DNA of 64,000 nucleotides from Gonatopus flavifemur. Lineage: Eukaryota; Arthropoda; Insecta; Hymenoptera; Dryinidae. Positions 1 to 11,215 of this stretch are shown piece after piece (the stretch's first letter is position 1; every line of letters begins with the position of its first letter). Both the position numbers and the translations under genes were made by a program. The notes beneath the pieces were generated by a model. The model was not told the origin of the DNA, did no database searches, and was given only the letters and a program-made list of their open reading frames with translations. The stretch lies in the NCBI GenBank assembly GCA_018340375.1, contig JAFFJZ010000046.1, positions 930,001 through 994,000 on the forward strand, given 5' to 3'.

Positions 1-2365
1 AATACGAATCTTACAATATCAGGTGTGACCAATCACCTCTCTTGATCTTGATTATGGCACTCACTCGTAGTGCTCATGCTCATGCACCCTGCCCATTTTT
101 TGGTGCACCAAAACCACTACCACTGGCGGTTCTTCCCACCAATGCCGATATCGTAAAATGTTGGAATGAAGTCAAGTATGACATGGCAGTAAAGTCTAGT
201 GACTGTAAACCTGGAAGGAACTTGAGCTTCTCAGACGTGGCAAACATTGTAGCTCAACAGATTGAGTCAATATATTCCAAAGCTTCAATTCCTGTCGTGT
301 GTCACACAAGAGTCGTTCAAAAGATCAAGCAACTGCATGATTGCTATTATGCACTTCGTGAATCATATCAAAGGGACAAAACCAGGGCTGGAAAAAAGAA
401 TAAGTACAATGACTTCATTCATAAATCTTATAACACATTATTTGACATATCATCTTGCAAGTGCAAGATGACACTACAACGCAATTGCAGAAAAACCTTT
501 GAGAAATGTATTTTCCAAATCCTGTAGTTGTCAGCTGCAATTGCCGTAAGGATAGGAAAATACCTACATTGGAACTGAAGTTTCTCTACGCACAAAGACA
601 CCTCAGAATAGGTAAAATTGGATTGACGGTAGATAAGAAGGAAACACAGAGACTTACATCAAAGTTACAAAGAAAAGCTCGTCAGCTTAATCTGCTTAGC
701 GTGCAAATACAAGACTTGCCTGGTCCCTCCGTTGGCAGTACCGATCCGGAAACAGAAGAGACAAATTTTGATGTCGATGATGATTCGGACTTTCAGCCCA
801 CACGTTTTTCGTCTGCCCTGCCAAAAAGCTCAAAGGCCTCACAGATGCGCCTGTCGCTTCCAACAACTGCTTTGACAAGTACTCGTTTTGGCCTGTCTGA
901 GAGAGCAACAGCTGCTATCACATCTACCGTGCTGAAAGACCTAGGTCTTATTACTGATAGTGATACATCTCTGATAGCAAAATTAGAAGAGAAAAAGAAA
1001 AGTGCAGAGTAAAACGTACTAATTTAGAGCGACGGGAACATCGAATGAAAGGCCCAATGTGTGTATACTTTGATGGTAGGGCAGATAACACTTTAGTGTT
1101 GGTTGAAAAAGGAGTAAAACGATACCAATCTGTAAAAAAAGAGGATCATATTACAGTAATTGAGGAACCGGGTTCAAAGTATCTTTGCCATCTAGTACCT
1201 ACTTCCAAAAGTGGAAGGGACACTGCTTTCTGCATCATAGACTATTTCGAAGAAAATGAAATAGATACTTCTAAAATTGAAGTAGTTGGGACTGATGGGA
1301 CAGCAACAAACACTGGCTGGAAACGGGGAGCAATTAAGTATATAGAAATAAGTTTGAAGAGGCCAATACAGTGGGTGATCTGTCTTTTACATTTCAATGA
1401 GTTACCTTTAAGGCATCTTGTAGAAACATTCGATGGTATAACCGCAGGACCGAAGTCTTTGAGTGGCCCTCTCGGCGAACGGCTGGTTGGTTGCGAGTCT
1501 TTGCCTGTAGTTGCATTTGATAAAATTGAATGTGTCATTCCACAAATTGACCCACAAATTCTGAGTAAAGCCCAGAGATACCTACATGACATTGCCGTTT
1601 CCATTGCTGCTGGGTCTTGTTCCTCGGACCTAGCGAATCGAGATCCGGGACCAATATCTCATGCTCGGTGGTTGACGACAGCGAACCGGTTTTTGAGACT
1701 ATATATTTCATTTGAAAACCCACCTGAAAATCTCATCAACATCGTTACATACATACGTACCCATGTGGTTTGAAATTAAGACAAGATCTTCAATAGTTGA
1801 AGGACCTAAGCATATTTTTGAATGCATCAAGAGATGTAGAGGCTTACCTGCGGAAGTCCAAGAAGTGGCGGAGAAAGTTATTCAAAGGAATGCCTTCTCC
1901 GCCCATCCCGAAAATCTTCTTCTTTCGATGGTTATGGATGATAGGCAGGATGTTCGGGAGCTGGACCTTCGGCGAGTATTGAAATACAAAGAAACTACCA
2001 CAAAGGGTAAATCTATCAGAAATTCCTTAGTTCCGGCCATAAATTTTGATGCTCATGATTATTTTGATATCATAAATTGGTCTGCAACCAAAATCACATG
2101 TCCACCTCTTTTGGCAACCCTTTCATCAGCTGATATTGCAGACTTGATTTCTCAAGGAAAAAAACCAACTCTTTCTCTGAATTTAGCAGACATACCCTGT
2201 CATACTCAAGCCGTAGAGCGCAGTGTTAAGCTAGTAACACAGGCCCCTTCAGCAGTTTATGGTCATGAGAGACGTGATGGTTTCATAAGAACTACACTCG
2301 CCTCTCGTGCTACCATGTCAAAATTTGAGACCAAATCGGAATTTGCAGTCCCTGAATGTGCATAA
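1..2365 (+). pseudogene. Repetitive arthropod orphan protein, frameshifted copy
   Basis: Four overlapping reading frames on one strand (from the window edge to 527, 506-1012, 1045-1773 and 1712-2365) read as one protein with about three frameshifts, near 500, 970 and 1750. The last falls in a small CATA run. The frame is open to the left edge, so the start may lie outside the window; the first in-window ATG is at 54. I recognise the C-terminal motifs (CHTQAVERSVKLVT and DGFIRTTLASR near the end, GTDGTATNTG in the middle, GPISHARWLTTANRFLR) as those of an uncharacterised family that occurs in many copies in arthropod genomes. Its function is not known to me. Its high copy number and the motif resembling the second acidic position of hAT transposases suggest, without proof, descent from a transposable element. 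Decayed, non-functional as written. Confidence 0.6.
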
Positions 2366-2939
2366 TTCTCCACGCCCACGTTTGGTTGGTTGGTTGGGCA
2401 GAGTGTGGGTGGAACCTGCAGTGCAGCCACCTTCCCGTGGTAAGTTCTGAGTCGTTCAAGGAAGGACGAGCCAAGAGCTGCACATCTTCGGCCCCTCAGG
2501 GGAAATAACGAAGGAAGGGGAATACTTTTTTTACTTTCAGCCTTAAAGTTGCCTTATGTACGAAAAATCAAGTCAATAGTTCAGTATTTACATCTTCTGC
2601 AATACGAACTGCTTTTAGCGAAACTTGTTCATCTTCACCCCTTCGAGGGGCTTGGGGGTGGGGTAGAAGAGAGGTATGCCGCATTCTTCCCCTATTCTAC
2701 ACTTCAAAACCATGTTATGTATAAAAAATGAGCTTGACCGGACAGGATTCACACCTCCTACAGTTTTTCGTATATCTGTTCAAATTTGTTCAAATTCGGG
2801 AGAATTTTGAACGCGATGCGCGAACGGAAGATATTGTCCGATTTCAAAAATTTTTTTTCCCCTGTGTTTGTGTTAACGAGTAGCAACTTTTCCGCACTAT
2901 TACGATTCCATTTGAAAACTTTTTTGTTCTTCGCTCCGG
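2366..2939. other. Gene-free stretch upstream of the first DD41D element
   Basis: No gene recognised. A short TTGG repeat lies at about 2381-2398. The left terminal repeat expected for DD41D element A should fall here but I cannot find the CAGGGTGTCCC end, so that element appears truncated or diverged on its left side. Confidence 0.4.
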
Positions 2940-4019
2940 TCTACTGATTACACGCCAAACGATATTGTTGATGTTCTGTTGTTATGTCTTGTTGGAGCGC
3001 GGGGGAATTATGTTGAAGCTGTAAGAACGTTCCAACGTCGTTTTCCGAGTCGGAGGTGTCCAAATCGCATTATGATCCGATTTCTTGAACAACGTGCTCG
3101 TCAAGGTCTCCTCAAACGACAGAGGAACAAGGAAGTTTATGCGGATGACAATGATCCTGATGTTGTGAGATCGCTGGCTGTGCTGGAATCAATTCATAAT
3201 TATCCCCATATCAGTCTTCGGGATATTGAGGAAATGATCGGGATTCCTCGATCCACAGCTCAGCGTATCTTGAAATCGTTGGATTATCATCCGTACCATA
3301 TTACTTTGGTGCAATCTCTAACAGCTGAGGATTTCATAACAAGATTGAACTCCTGCACGTGGGCCCAACGGAGAATTGAAGAAGATCCTACTTTCTCTCA
3401 TCACGTTATGTTCTCTGATGAGGCAATATTTCACAATGTTGGAATTCTCAATAGGCACAATTGCCATTATTGGAGTGCTCAGAATCCTTACTGGGTCCGT
3501 ACAATCAATCATCAACACCGTTGGAGTGTGAACGTTTGGTGCGGAATTGTAGATTCCAGGATCATGGGTCCGTATTTTTTTGAAGGAAACCTGACTGGCG
3601 CGGAGTATCTTCGTTTTTTGCATCTTGAACTCCCTGCTCTCAAGGGAGACGTAGGTCTTGACGTGAGATCAAGGATGTGGTTCCAACAGGATAAAGCACC
3701 TCCTCATTACATGCGAATTGTTCGAAAATTTCTGGACGAGAAGTTTCCTAGAAGGTGGATTGGCCGTGGAGGACCTGTGCGATGGCCACCTAGGTCGTCA
3801 GATCTGACGTCGCCTGATTTTTTCTTGTGGGGTTACATAAAAAATGTTGTATTCCGTGAACCTCCAACAACACGCGATGACATGAAAGATCGGATAAGAA
3901 GAGCGTGCACAGCAATAACACCTGCTACGTTGCAAGCGACTGTAGAAAACTCTCATAAAAGAATTGCGCTTTGTCAGAGGCGAAACTGCGCTCATTTTGA
4001 ACATCTTTTGGATGCCTAA
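2940..4019 (+). pseudogene. DD41D transposase (element A), no ATG
   Basis: Open from about 2940 to the TAA at 4017-4019 without interruption. The N-terminal third is a helix-turn-helix of the DUF4817 type (about residues 5-60), followed by a second HTH around ISLRDIEEMIGIPRSTAQR. The catalytic part shows FSDEA, QQDKAPPH and SPDFFLWG; 41 residues separate the second and third aspartates, which is the DD41D spacing described for rosa/visitor-type Tc1/mariner elements. The aligned position of the start codon in elements B and C is not ATG here, and no in-frame ATG precedes the HTH, so either the start is lost or an upstream exon is missing. Product would cut and paste the element in the nucleus. 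Confidence 0.75.
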
Positions 4020-4055
4020 TGCGTCCCCGAAGATACACCTCCAGTTCAGACAATC

Positions 4056-4071
4056 GGCCCTTTTGAGGGCC
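4056..4071 (+). promoter_or_regulatory. Histone-mRNA-type 3' stem-loop in element A
   Basis: Six-base-pair stem GGCCCT/AGGGCC with loop TTTG, preceded by CAATC and followed by ACAA, 37 nt after the transposase stop codon. This is the shape, sequence class and distance of the stem-loop that ends replication-dependent histone mRNAs (consensus loop TTTC in insects; the last loop base differs here). Element C has the same structure with the consensus loop. Confidence 0.5.
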
Positions 4072-4987
4072 ACAATGACGTGTAAAGTCCGATCGCGCAA
4101 CCTCCTCGGGGTACACATTGGGTAACGCTGATGCCGACGGCAATTTCCGGGAGATGAGAAACACTCAAGAGTTGAGCATTATGTTAGACAGAATACAATC
4201 CGAAGGTTTGAGAAGTCTCATTCTCTCATCAATTAGAGCGCCATCTATGGGGATTTCGGAAAAACGTTTGAGGCGGAAGTCCCTTGGTTTTTAGTGTAGA
4301 ATCTAAACTGGCAGTGAGGAATAGGGGATTCCATTCAAAAAACATAAGTTGACCTCAGAATGACCTTGAAAGTGGGATCTGAGGTCAAAGCCAAGTTCAC
4401 TATCGGATGTCCCCCTCGGATTCTCACATTTTTTTCCCGGAACATTTTCTTCTGAATCTATCCGTTTTCGAGATATCCTAAGTAACAGATTGAAATGGGA
4501 CACCCTGTATACAGGGCGTCCCATTTGAAACAGGACAGCTGAATAACTCTTCAGGGAATGGAGGGGGAAAAAATTGTTCAGATAAAAGTTGTAGGGTTCG
4601 AAGGGGGCCATAAGATGGTGACCTTGAATTTGACCTTGAAGTCAATTTTGAGCATAATTGATGGTCAAAGTATGTTTTTTCGAATGGAAAACCCTACGTT
4701 TGACCTCAGAAATGGAAAGAGCGGAAAATTTTACGTCCGAATATGTTGACATATCAGGTCATTTGGAGGTCATTTGAAGGTCAAAAAACCATTTTCTATG
4801 GATTTTCACGGAAAAGCCTCAAACGAGTTGTTTCTCTGACCAAAGTTATCAAAGTTAGAGTGAAACCCCATGTTCCGACCTTGAATTGAAAGTAAACAGA
4901 ACTAACCTCCAGAGTTTATTCTTCATATCAGTACGAAAATGATCATTAAGAAGTTTTCATCGTTTACGGTGTAAGTGCGGGTTCAAA

Positions 4988-6236
4988 ATGGTTTATTCAC
5001 CTAACGAATGTGTTGATATTCCACTGATCTTGGGTGAGTGTCGCGGAGTGTATCAAAGAGCGTCACGATTGTACAGAGAGCGGTTTGGACATCGGCAGCA
5101 TCATCCTTCTCCAGAAGTCATTCGCCAAGTTGAAAGAAATTGTCGACAAGGAAGGATTGGTCAACGCCGAAACAATCAAGGTTTCAACTCTAACGACCCT
5201 CGATGCGTTGCTGTTTCAGCAATAATACACATGAATCCTCATGTTAGTTTACGTGATATTGAACGCGATTTGGGTATTCCACGCAGTACGGCACACAGAA
5301 TTCTACAAGCTGCTCAATATCATCCGTACCACATCACACTGACCCAAGAATTATCTCAACAAGATATGCAGAATCGGGTTAACTTTTGCCATTGGGCTTT
5401 ACAGAGGTTGAACGAAGCGCCCGATTTCTTTCGATATGTTCTTTTTAGTGATGAATCAACGTTTCAAAGTACTGGCTTGTTAAATCGTCACAATAGCCAC
5501 TATCGGTCAGCGCAAAACCCGCACTGGACTCAACAAGTTGATCATCAGCATCGGTGGAGTATAAATGTTTGGTGTGGAATTCTAGACTATTGGGCCGTAT
5601 TTTTTTGATGGAACTGGTAACGGTCCCAATTATCTACAGTTTCTACAGAATGAATTACCACTTCTCATGGAAGATGTGACATTAGCAGCTAGGCAGAGGA
5701 TGTGGTATCAGCAAGACGGTGCACCACTACACTTTGCTCGATGTGTGAGGGATTATCTAAATATCCTTCTCCCCATTCGTTGGATTGGTCGAGGTGGATT
5801 CGTACTGTGGCCGGCAAGATCTCCTGATCTCACCCCTCTAGATTTCTATTTGTAGGGTGACGTAAAAAATGTCGTTTATACCAACCGACCAACAACACCT
5901 GTGGATCTACAACAACGCATCAGATACGCAATTGCGAATAGGGAACGTACCCATACTACGTGACCTTTTTATTTGTCTCGTTCCTTGTTGCACCAACTTC
6001 AGGCATAATGAGTAAGATAGAGAAGGAAGTAAGAAAAAGGTCACGTGGTATGGGTACGATCCCATATTCGTGCAGAAGTTTTTCAGTCTGTTCTTGGAAA
6101 CTTTCGACGCCGGCTGGAGTTATGTATTGAAGTAAATGGCGGTCAATTCGAACATCTCCTGCAACAAGTGTGTCTTACCCGTCGACAGATTTGTGCCATC
6201 TGTAATTATAAAACGACGAACTGGAAAAATGAATAA
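4988..6236 (+). pseudogene. DD41D transposase (element B), broken
   Basis: Begins at ATG 4988 (MVYSPNECVDIPLILGECRG) with the DUF4817-type HTH, then the second HTH and the catalytic domain: FSDES, QQDGAPLH and PLDFYL, again with 41 residues between the last two aspartates. Three lesions: a frameshift near 5585, a TAG at 5853-5855 where the family has tryptophan, and a 123-bp MITE at 5941-6063. Removing the MITE and one ATA duplicate rejoins the frame (…RYAIAN to IRAEVFQ…). Ends at 6236. Unlike elements A and C it has no histone-type stem-loop after the stop. Confidence 0.8.
5941..6063. mobile_element. 123-bp MITE nested in element B
   Basis: Inverted ends GGGAACGTACCCATAC and (reverse complement of the right end) GGGATCGTACCCATAC, extending about 32 bp with few mismatches. 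ATA occurs on both sides (5938-5940, 6064-6066). Deleting the insert plus one ATA restores the transposase frame, so the 3-bp duplication is well supported. A 3-bp duplication and GG-starting ends would fit PIF/Harbinger, though its usual target is TWA. Confidence 0.75.
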
Positions 6237-6666
6237 TTTTTTAATTATTGTTTCAAATTTGGCATTCATTATCGTTCTCAAGGTCGAATTCAAGGTCGAA
6301 ACGTGGGGTTTCACTTTAACTTTGATAACTTTGGTCAGAGAAACAACTCGTTTGAGGCTTTTCCGTGACAATCCATAGAAAATGGTTTTTTGACCTTCAA
6401 ATGACCTCTAAATGACCTGATATGTTAACATATTCGGACGTAAAATTTTCCGCTCTTTCCATTTCTGAGGTCGAACGTAGGGTTTTTCATTTGAAAAAAC
6501 ATACTTTGACCATCAATTATGCTCAAAATTGACGTCAAGGTCAAATTCAAGGTCACTATCTTATGGCCCCCTTCGAACCCTACAACTTTTATCTGAACAG
6601 TTTTTTCCCCCTCCATTCCCTGAAGAGTTATTCAGCTGTCCTGTTTCAAATGGGACGCCCTGTATA

Positions 6667-7959
6667 CAGGGTGAGGCATTGATCTTGAGACAACTAAATA
6701 TCTTGGTGGGATCACTTTTTTTTCGAAAATGTTCAATACAAAAGTTGTTATACAAAGAGGGGGTCATAAAACTACGATATCAGTTTCATCATAGATGGCG
6801 TTATAATCGATTGACATGGGGTCAACATCATTTTCTTAAACGGGAACACTTTCTATTGACATCTTGATTCTACGCAAAAAACTGAATAACTTTTGCCTGA
6901 AACGTTTTCCTAAATTTTCTAAGATGGCGCCACAATTGATGAAAAATAAAGTCTATGAAACAATGTGCGGATATCTTGTGGACTGCATCCAAGAGCAGAA
7001 ATATCTTATTCGAATGTTGTTGTTAAGAGAGGGGACGACACAATGGCGATATCAGTTCCATAGTAGATGGCGCTGTGGTCGGTAAAAATGAGGTCAACTT
7101 CAATTTTTCAAATGGAAACTCCTACTTCTCATCGCATATCATGATTCTACGCTAAAAGATGAGGAATTTTTGTTTGAAACATTTTTCCTAAATTCTTGAA
7201 GATGGAAACGGTGGAATATGAGGTTGATGAAAGAGTTCTACTGCATTATGTGTGAAGCAACGCTCAACAAACGAATCGAAACAATAATAATTCCAGAGAA
7301 GAAATCGAACACAAAACACAACAAATGTCATGTCCAAGATAATGTCAATGACTTCAATTCAATGTAACTCTTCTAATGCAGTAGAACTATTTCATCAACC
7401 TCATTTTGCACTGTTTGAACTTCAAGAATTTAGGAAAAATGTTTCAAACAAAACTTCCTGATTTTTTCGCGGAGAATCATGATATGCGATAAGAAGTAGG
7501 AGTTTCCATTTGAAAAATTGAAGTTCACCTCAGTTTTACCGACCACAGCGCCATCTACTATGGAACTGATATCGCCGTTGTGTCGTTCCCTCTCTTAACG
7601 ACAACATTCGAATGGGATATTTTGGCTCTTCGATACATTCCACAAGATATCCGCATATTGTTTCATAGACTTTATTCTTGATCGATTGTGGCGCAAGCTT
7701 TCAAAATTTAGAAAAACGTTTCAAGCAAAATTTACTCAGTTTTTCGCGTAGAATCAAGGTATGCAATGGGAAGTGGGGATTCTCGTTCGAAGAAATGATG
7801 TTGACCCCATTTTGATCGATCATAACGCCATCTATGATGAAACTGATATCGTAGTTTTGTGGCCCCCTCTTTGTATAACAACTTTTGTACGAAACATTTC
7901 CCAAACAAAAGTGATCACACCAAGATATTCAGTTGTCTCAAGATAAATGCCTCAAGATA
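6667..7959. mobile_element. Foldback element D, DD41D-related, non-coding
   Basis: Arms of about 580 bp (6667-7250 and 7372-7959) are imperfect inverted copies, separated by ~120 bp. The left end is CAGGGTGAGGCATT directly after the TATA that closes element B. The right terminus has diverged just before the TA that precedes element C. Both arms contain 'agatggcg' blocks also seen in the arms of A and C, indicating a non-autonomous relative. No coding capacity. Confidence 0.7.
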
Positions 7960-8405
7960 TACAGGGTGTCCCATTTTAATTTTTATATCGGAATAACTCA
8001 AAATCGAGGAGTTTTGGAGGAAAGTCTTTCGAACAAAAACTGTGAGATTCCGAGGGGGACATCTGATGGTGAGTTAGCCTTTGGCCTCGGATCTCAACTT
8101 CAAGGTCATTCAGAGGTCAACTTTTGTTTCTCAAATGAAATCCCCTATTTTTGACTGCAGATTCAGATTTGATGTTGAAAAACAAGGAACTTTTGTCTGA
8201 GTCATTCTCCCGAATTCCGCACAGATGGCGCTCTAATTGATAAAAAATGAGTTTTATGAAACACTCGTATTGCTTTCTGTGTAAAACGACGTTTAACACT
8301 CCAGTGTTTTTTTTCAGCTTCTGAGGATTACCGTCGTCATTAGAGTTACCCAATGTGCACCACGAGGAGGTTGAGCGATTGGATCTTGCACATCTTTCTG
8401 GCCCT

Positions 8406-8551
8406 GAAAATTTGATGAAACCCCATAAGTAAAAATCCAAAGTGGTAAGATCCGAAGACCTAGCTGGGATTTTCCATCGACCAATATTGACAATCATGTC
8501 TGTTCGTAGTACCGTTACTGTGAACTGTTGCCAAACACGAGTACACAACAA
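8406..8551 (-). pseudogene. Inverted duplicate of transposase tail inside left arm of C
   Basis: On the minus strand the left arm encodes ARSSDLTTLDFYLWGFIK, the third-aspartate region of the same transposase, joined directly to sequence corresponding to the 3' UTR (from the middle of the stem-loop onward). The intervening coding sequence present at 9590-9825 is missing. The left arm is therefore an internally deleted inverted copy of the element's 3' end. Confidence 0.7.
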
Positions 8552-8713
8552 TACTTGTTTTTGTCATGAACAAGAAAGTTCATACTAGAGCATTGTTTAC
8601 AAACATGAGTGAAACGGAATATTTAATATCCTTCATTCATTAACAAATTCTTTTTGATATACGATTCAAACTTGAAGCAGATCTTTGATCAGTGTTGTGA
8701 AGGTCTCAATACC

Positions 8714-9763
8714 ATGGATTATCCTTGGGGTGAAATACTTGATATTCTCCTGATCCTAGGAGAATGTCGACGTAATCACGCTGCAGCATCATGATTGTAT
8801 GGAGGGAGGTATCCAAATAGACGCCAGCCTTCACTTCAGGCGATACGCTCAATAGAAAGACGAGTTAGAAGAATGAATATCCCACGAGTCAGAAGGCGTT
8901 ATGATGGAAATCGTATGGATGCACGCTTAGTAACCGTTTTAGGAATGGTGCACCTGAATCCTCACATTAGTACCAGAGAAATCCAGCACCAATTAGGTAT
9001 CCCAAGATCAACGGCACACCGCATACTAAGATCTGGTGAATATCATCCTCACCACATTACATTGGTGCAAGCATTAAGTGGAGATGATCTTAGACGTAAG
9101 GTTGAATTCGGTCGATGGGCCTCGGAGCAACCGCCTGGTTTTTTCAATTACGTGATGTTTAGTGATGAGGCAACATTTCGCAGTAATGGTGTTATGAACA
9201 GACATAATTGTCATTATTGGTCAATTAAAAATCCCAGATGGCATCGACAAGTTGACAATCTACATTGCTGGACTCTGAATGTGTGGTGTGGGATTTTGAA
9301 TGGTCAGATCATTGGTCCTCATTTCTTCCAACATACTGTTAGGAAGGAAAATTATCTGCGATTGATTGGGGACAAATTACCAAGGATGTTGGAAGATGTT
9401 GATCTCTACACACGGAACAGGATGTGGCTTCAACATGATGGGGCACCACCTCATAACGCTGCAATTGTCAGAAATTTCTCAAACACATCTGACCCACACA
9501 GATAGATTGGTCGCGGTGGATATATTGCCTGGCCGGCTTGGTCTCCGGATCTTACCCCTTTGGATTTTTACTCATGGGGTTTCATCAAAGATGTAGTTTA
9601 TGAAAGACCACCAACGACCAGAGATGATATGGAACGCCGAATACGAACTGTCTGCCGAACAATTCCACGTCATGTGCTTTTGTCGTTAGAACCACATTTT
9701 CAGAGACGAATTAGGTTATGCCCACAGGTCATAGGTGCAAATATCGAACATTTGATACGGTGA
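8714..9763 (+). pseudogene. DD41D transposase (element C), two nonsense codons
   Basis: A single frame from ATG 8714 (MDYPWGEILDILLILGEC) to the stop at 9761-9763, interrupted only by TGA at 8792-8794 (arginine in relatives, CGA to TGA) and TAG at 9503-9505 (tryptophan in relatives, TGG to TAG). HTH N-terminus, then FSDEA, QHDGAPPH and PLDFYSWG with 41 residues between the last two aspartates. Both lesions are transitions, so this copy is close to a functional ancestor. About 349 codons, a normal size for the group. Confidence 0.8.
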
Positions 9764-9827
9764 ATTCTCATACATATTGCAGAGCGTTTGTCGTGGAAAA
9801 TCACACACCTCTACAGTCCAGGCAATC

Positions 9828-9843
9828 GGCCCTTTTCAGGGCC
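9828..9843 (+). promoter_or_regulatory. Histone-mRNA-type 3' stem-loop in element C
   Basis: GGCCCT-TTTC-AGGGCC: six-base-pair stem and the consensus TTTC loop, preceded by CAATC and followed by ACGAAGATG, 65 nt after the transposase stop. It matches what I know of insect histone 3' stem-loops base for base in shape. The purine-rich CGAAGA/CAAGA just downstream is where a histone downstream element would lie. Confidence 0.6.
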
Positions 9844-10291
9844 ACGAAGATGTGCAAGATCCGATCGCTCAACCTCCTCGTGGTGCACATTGGGTAATTC
9901 TAATGGCGACGGTAATCCTCAGAAGCTGAAAAAAAACACTGGAGTGTTAAACGTCGTTTTACACAGAAAGCAATACGAGTGTTTCATAAAACTCATTTTT
10001 TATCGATTAGAGCGCCATCTGTGCGGAATTCGGAAAAATGATCCGGACAAAAGTTCTTCGTTTTTCAACGTCAAATCTGAATCTGCAGTCAAAAATAGGG
10101 GATTACATTCAAGAAACAAAAGTTGACCTCTGAATGACCTTGAAGTTGAGATCCGAGGCCAAAGTCGAGGTCACCATCAGATGTCCCCCTCGGAATCTCA
10201 CAACTTTTGTTCGAAACATTCTCCTCCAAAACTCCTCGTTTTTGAGTTATTCTGATATAAAAATTAGAATGAGACACCCTGTATATGTATA

Positions 10292-10593
10292 CACGGAGAG
10301 AAATTCGGAGATATTAAATCAACGAATTCAACATGATTTTGTATTTAGCAACTGACGTGAAGCAAAATCAACCGATTGGTGGTTCTCTATGACGAACTGT
10401 ATGCATTTCGAGCACCGAACTGCTTGATTTTGGATCTCCACCTTCACGGTGAAATAATATCACGGAATTCGAGATTTATGCTCTCAAATGTTGTGATGTT
10501 TTTTCACGCCGTTCGAGATACAAAATTATCTAATTCCGAGATGAAAAATCACACGACGCTCAGTGATTCAATATCTCCAAATTTCTCTCCGTG
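10292..10593. mobile_element. ~300-bp MITE with CACGGAGAG ends
   Basis: Inverted ends CACGGAGAGAAATTCGGAG (left) and the reverse complement of its right end, differing at one position over ~25 bp, flanked by TA (10290-10291, 10594-10595). TA duplication and ends suggest a Tc1/mariner-type non-autonomous element. It begins 10 bp after element C ends. Confidence 0.75.
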
Positions 10594-10595
10594 TA

Positions 10596-11215
10596 CAGAG
10601 GAGAAAATTTTCTGCGAGATCATCTATTTTTTCAGAAAAAAATTTCAAAAAATGGAAGCACTTGTCCGATTGCAATAAAAAAAATGATGGTTCTTGGGGA
10701 AGGGTTTGAAGAAGGTCCTCTATAAATTTCATCCAATTTGGTTCCCTCGGTCCAGAGTTATCCCAAGTACAGACAGACAGACAGACACCCCCACGAATTA
10801 TCAATCAGTATTGCATGAAATGAAGAACTATCCAACTTCCAATTGGATAACTCAAATGTTTTGGAAGATGCGGTCAGAGCGTACAATAGCGGGTGCAATA
10901 GGCACTCCGTGCTGGTATACTACGTATACCGATGAGTGCCTAAAAATACAGAAACCGCGTGATCAAAATCATGAAATTGAAGTTAATTAAAAAAATATAA
11001 CACTCTCCTTCAAATCACCAAATTGATTACATTCATGCAAGAGTTTTATTTGAAGCAGAGTGATTTTACTATTTTTTCGTGGATCAATCATGTGTCAAAC
11101 TTTGAAAATGAATGATTCGCTGGTTAGTGTAGGTTACTGATGGAATGGGGAATTTTTATGAATCACATACACATTTTGATAGTGTAGGTTCCAAAAATGT
11201 TCTGAGAACGTAGTT
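10596..11215. other. Non-coding stretch with CAGA microsatellite
   Basis: No gene recognised. A short (CAGA)n run at about 10771-10788. The flanking sequence reads like fragments of old repeats. Confidence 0.4.

Larger units (their letters stand above)
2940..4507 (+). mobile_element. DD41D Tc1/mariner-like element A, left end missing
   Basis: Contains a long transposase reading frame, a 3' region shared with element C, and a right terminus ending CACCCTG at 4507 followed by TATA and the left end of element B. The last ~250 bp (from about 4250) match the arms of elements B and C in inverted orientation, so this is a right terminal inverted repeat of several hundred bases. No matching left end was found upstream of the transposase. 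Confidence 0.75.
4512..6662 (+). mobile_element. DD41D element B, both ends present
   Basis: Left end CAGGGCGTCCCATTTGAAA at 4512 and the inverted counterpart ending GGGACGCCCTG at 6662; flanking TA at 4510-4511 and 6663-6664. The outer ~480 bp on each side are inverted repeats of each other (compare 4512-4900 with 6270-6662). The transposase gene lies between them. 2,151 bp including a 123-bp MITE. Confidence 0.85.
7962..10281 (+). mobile_element. DD41D element C, complete
   Basis: Left end CAGGGTGTCCCAT at 7962 and the inverted right end ending GAGACACCCTG at 10281, each flanked by TA (7960-7961, 10282-10283). The arms (about 7962-8400 and 9830-10281) are inverted copies with high identity. 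2,320 bp. Confidence 0.88.
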
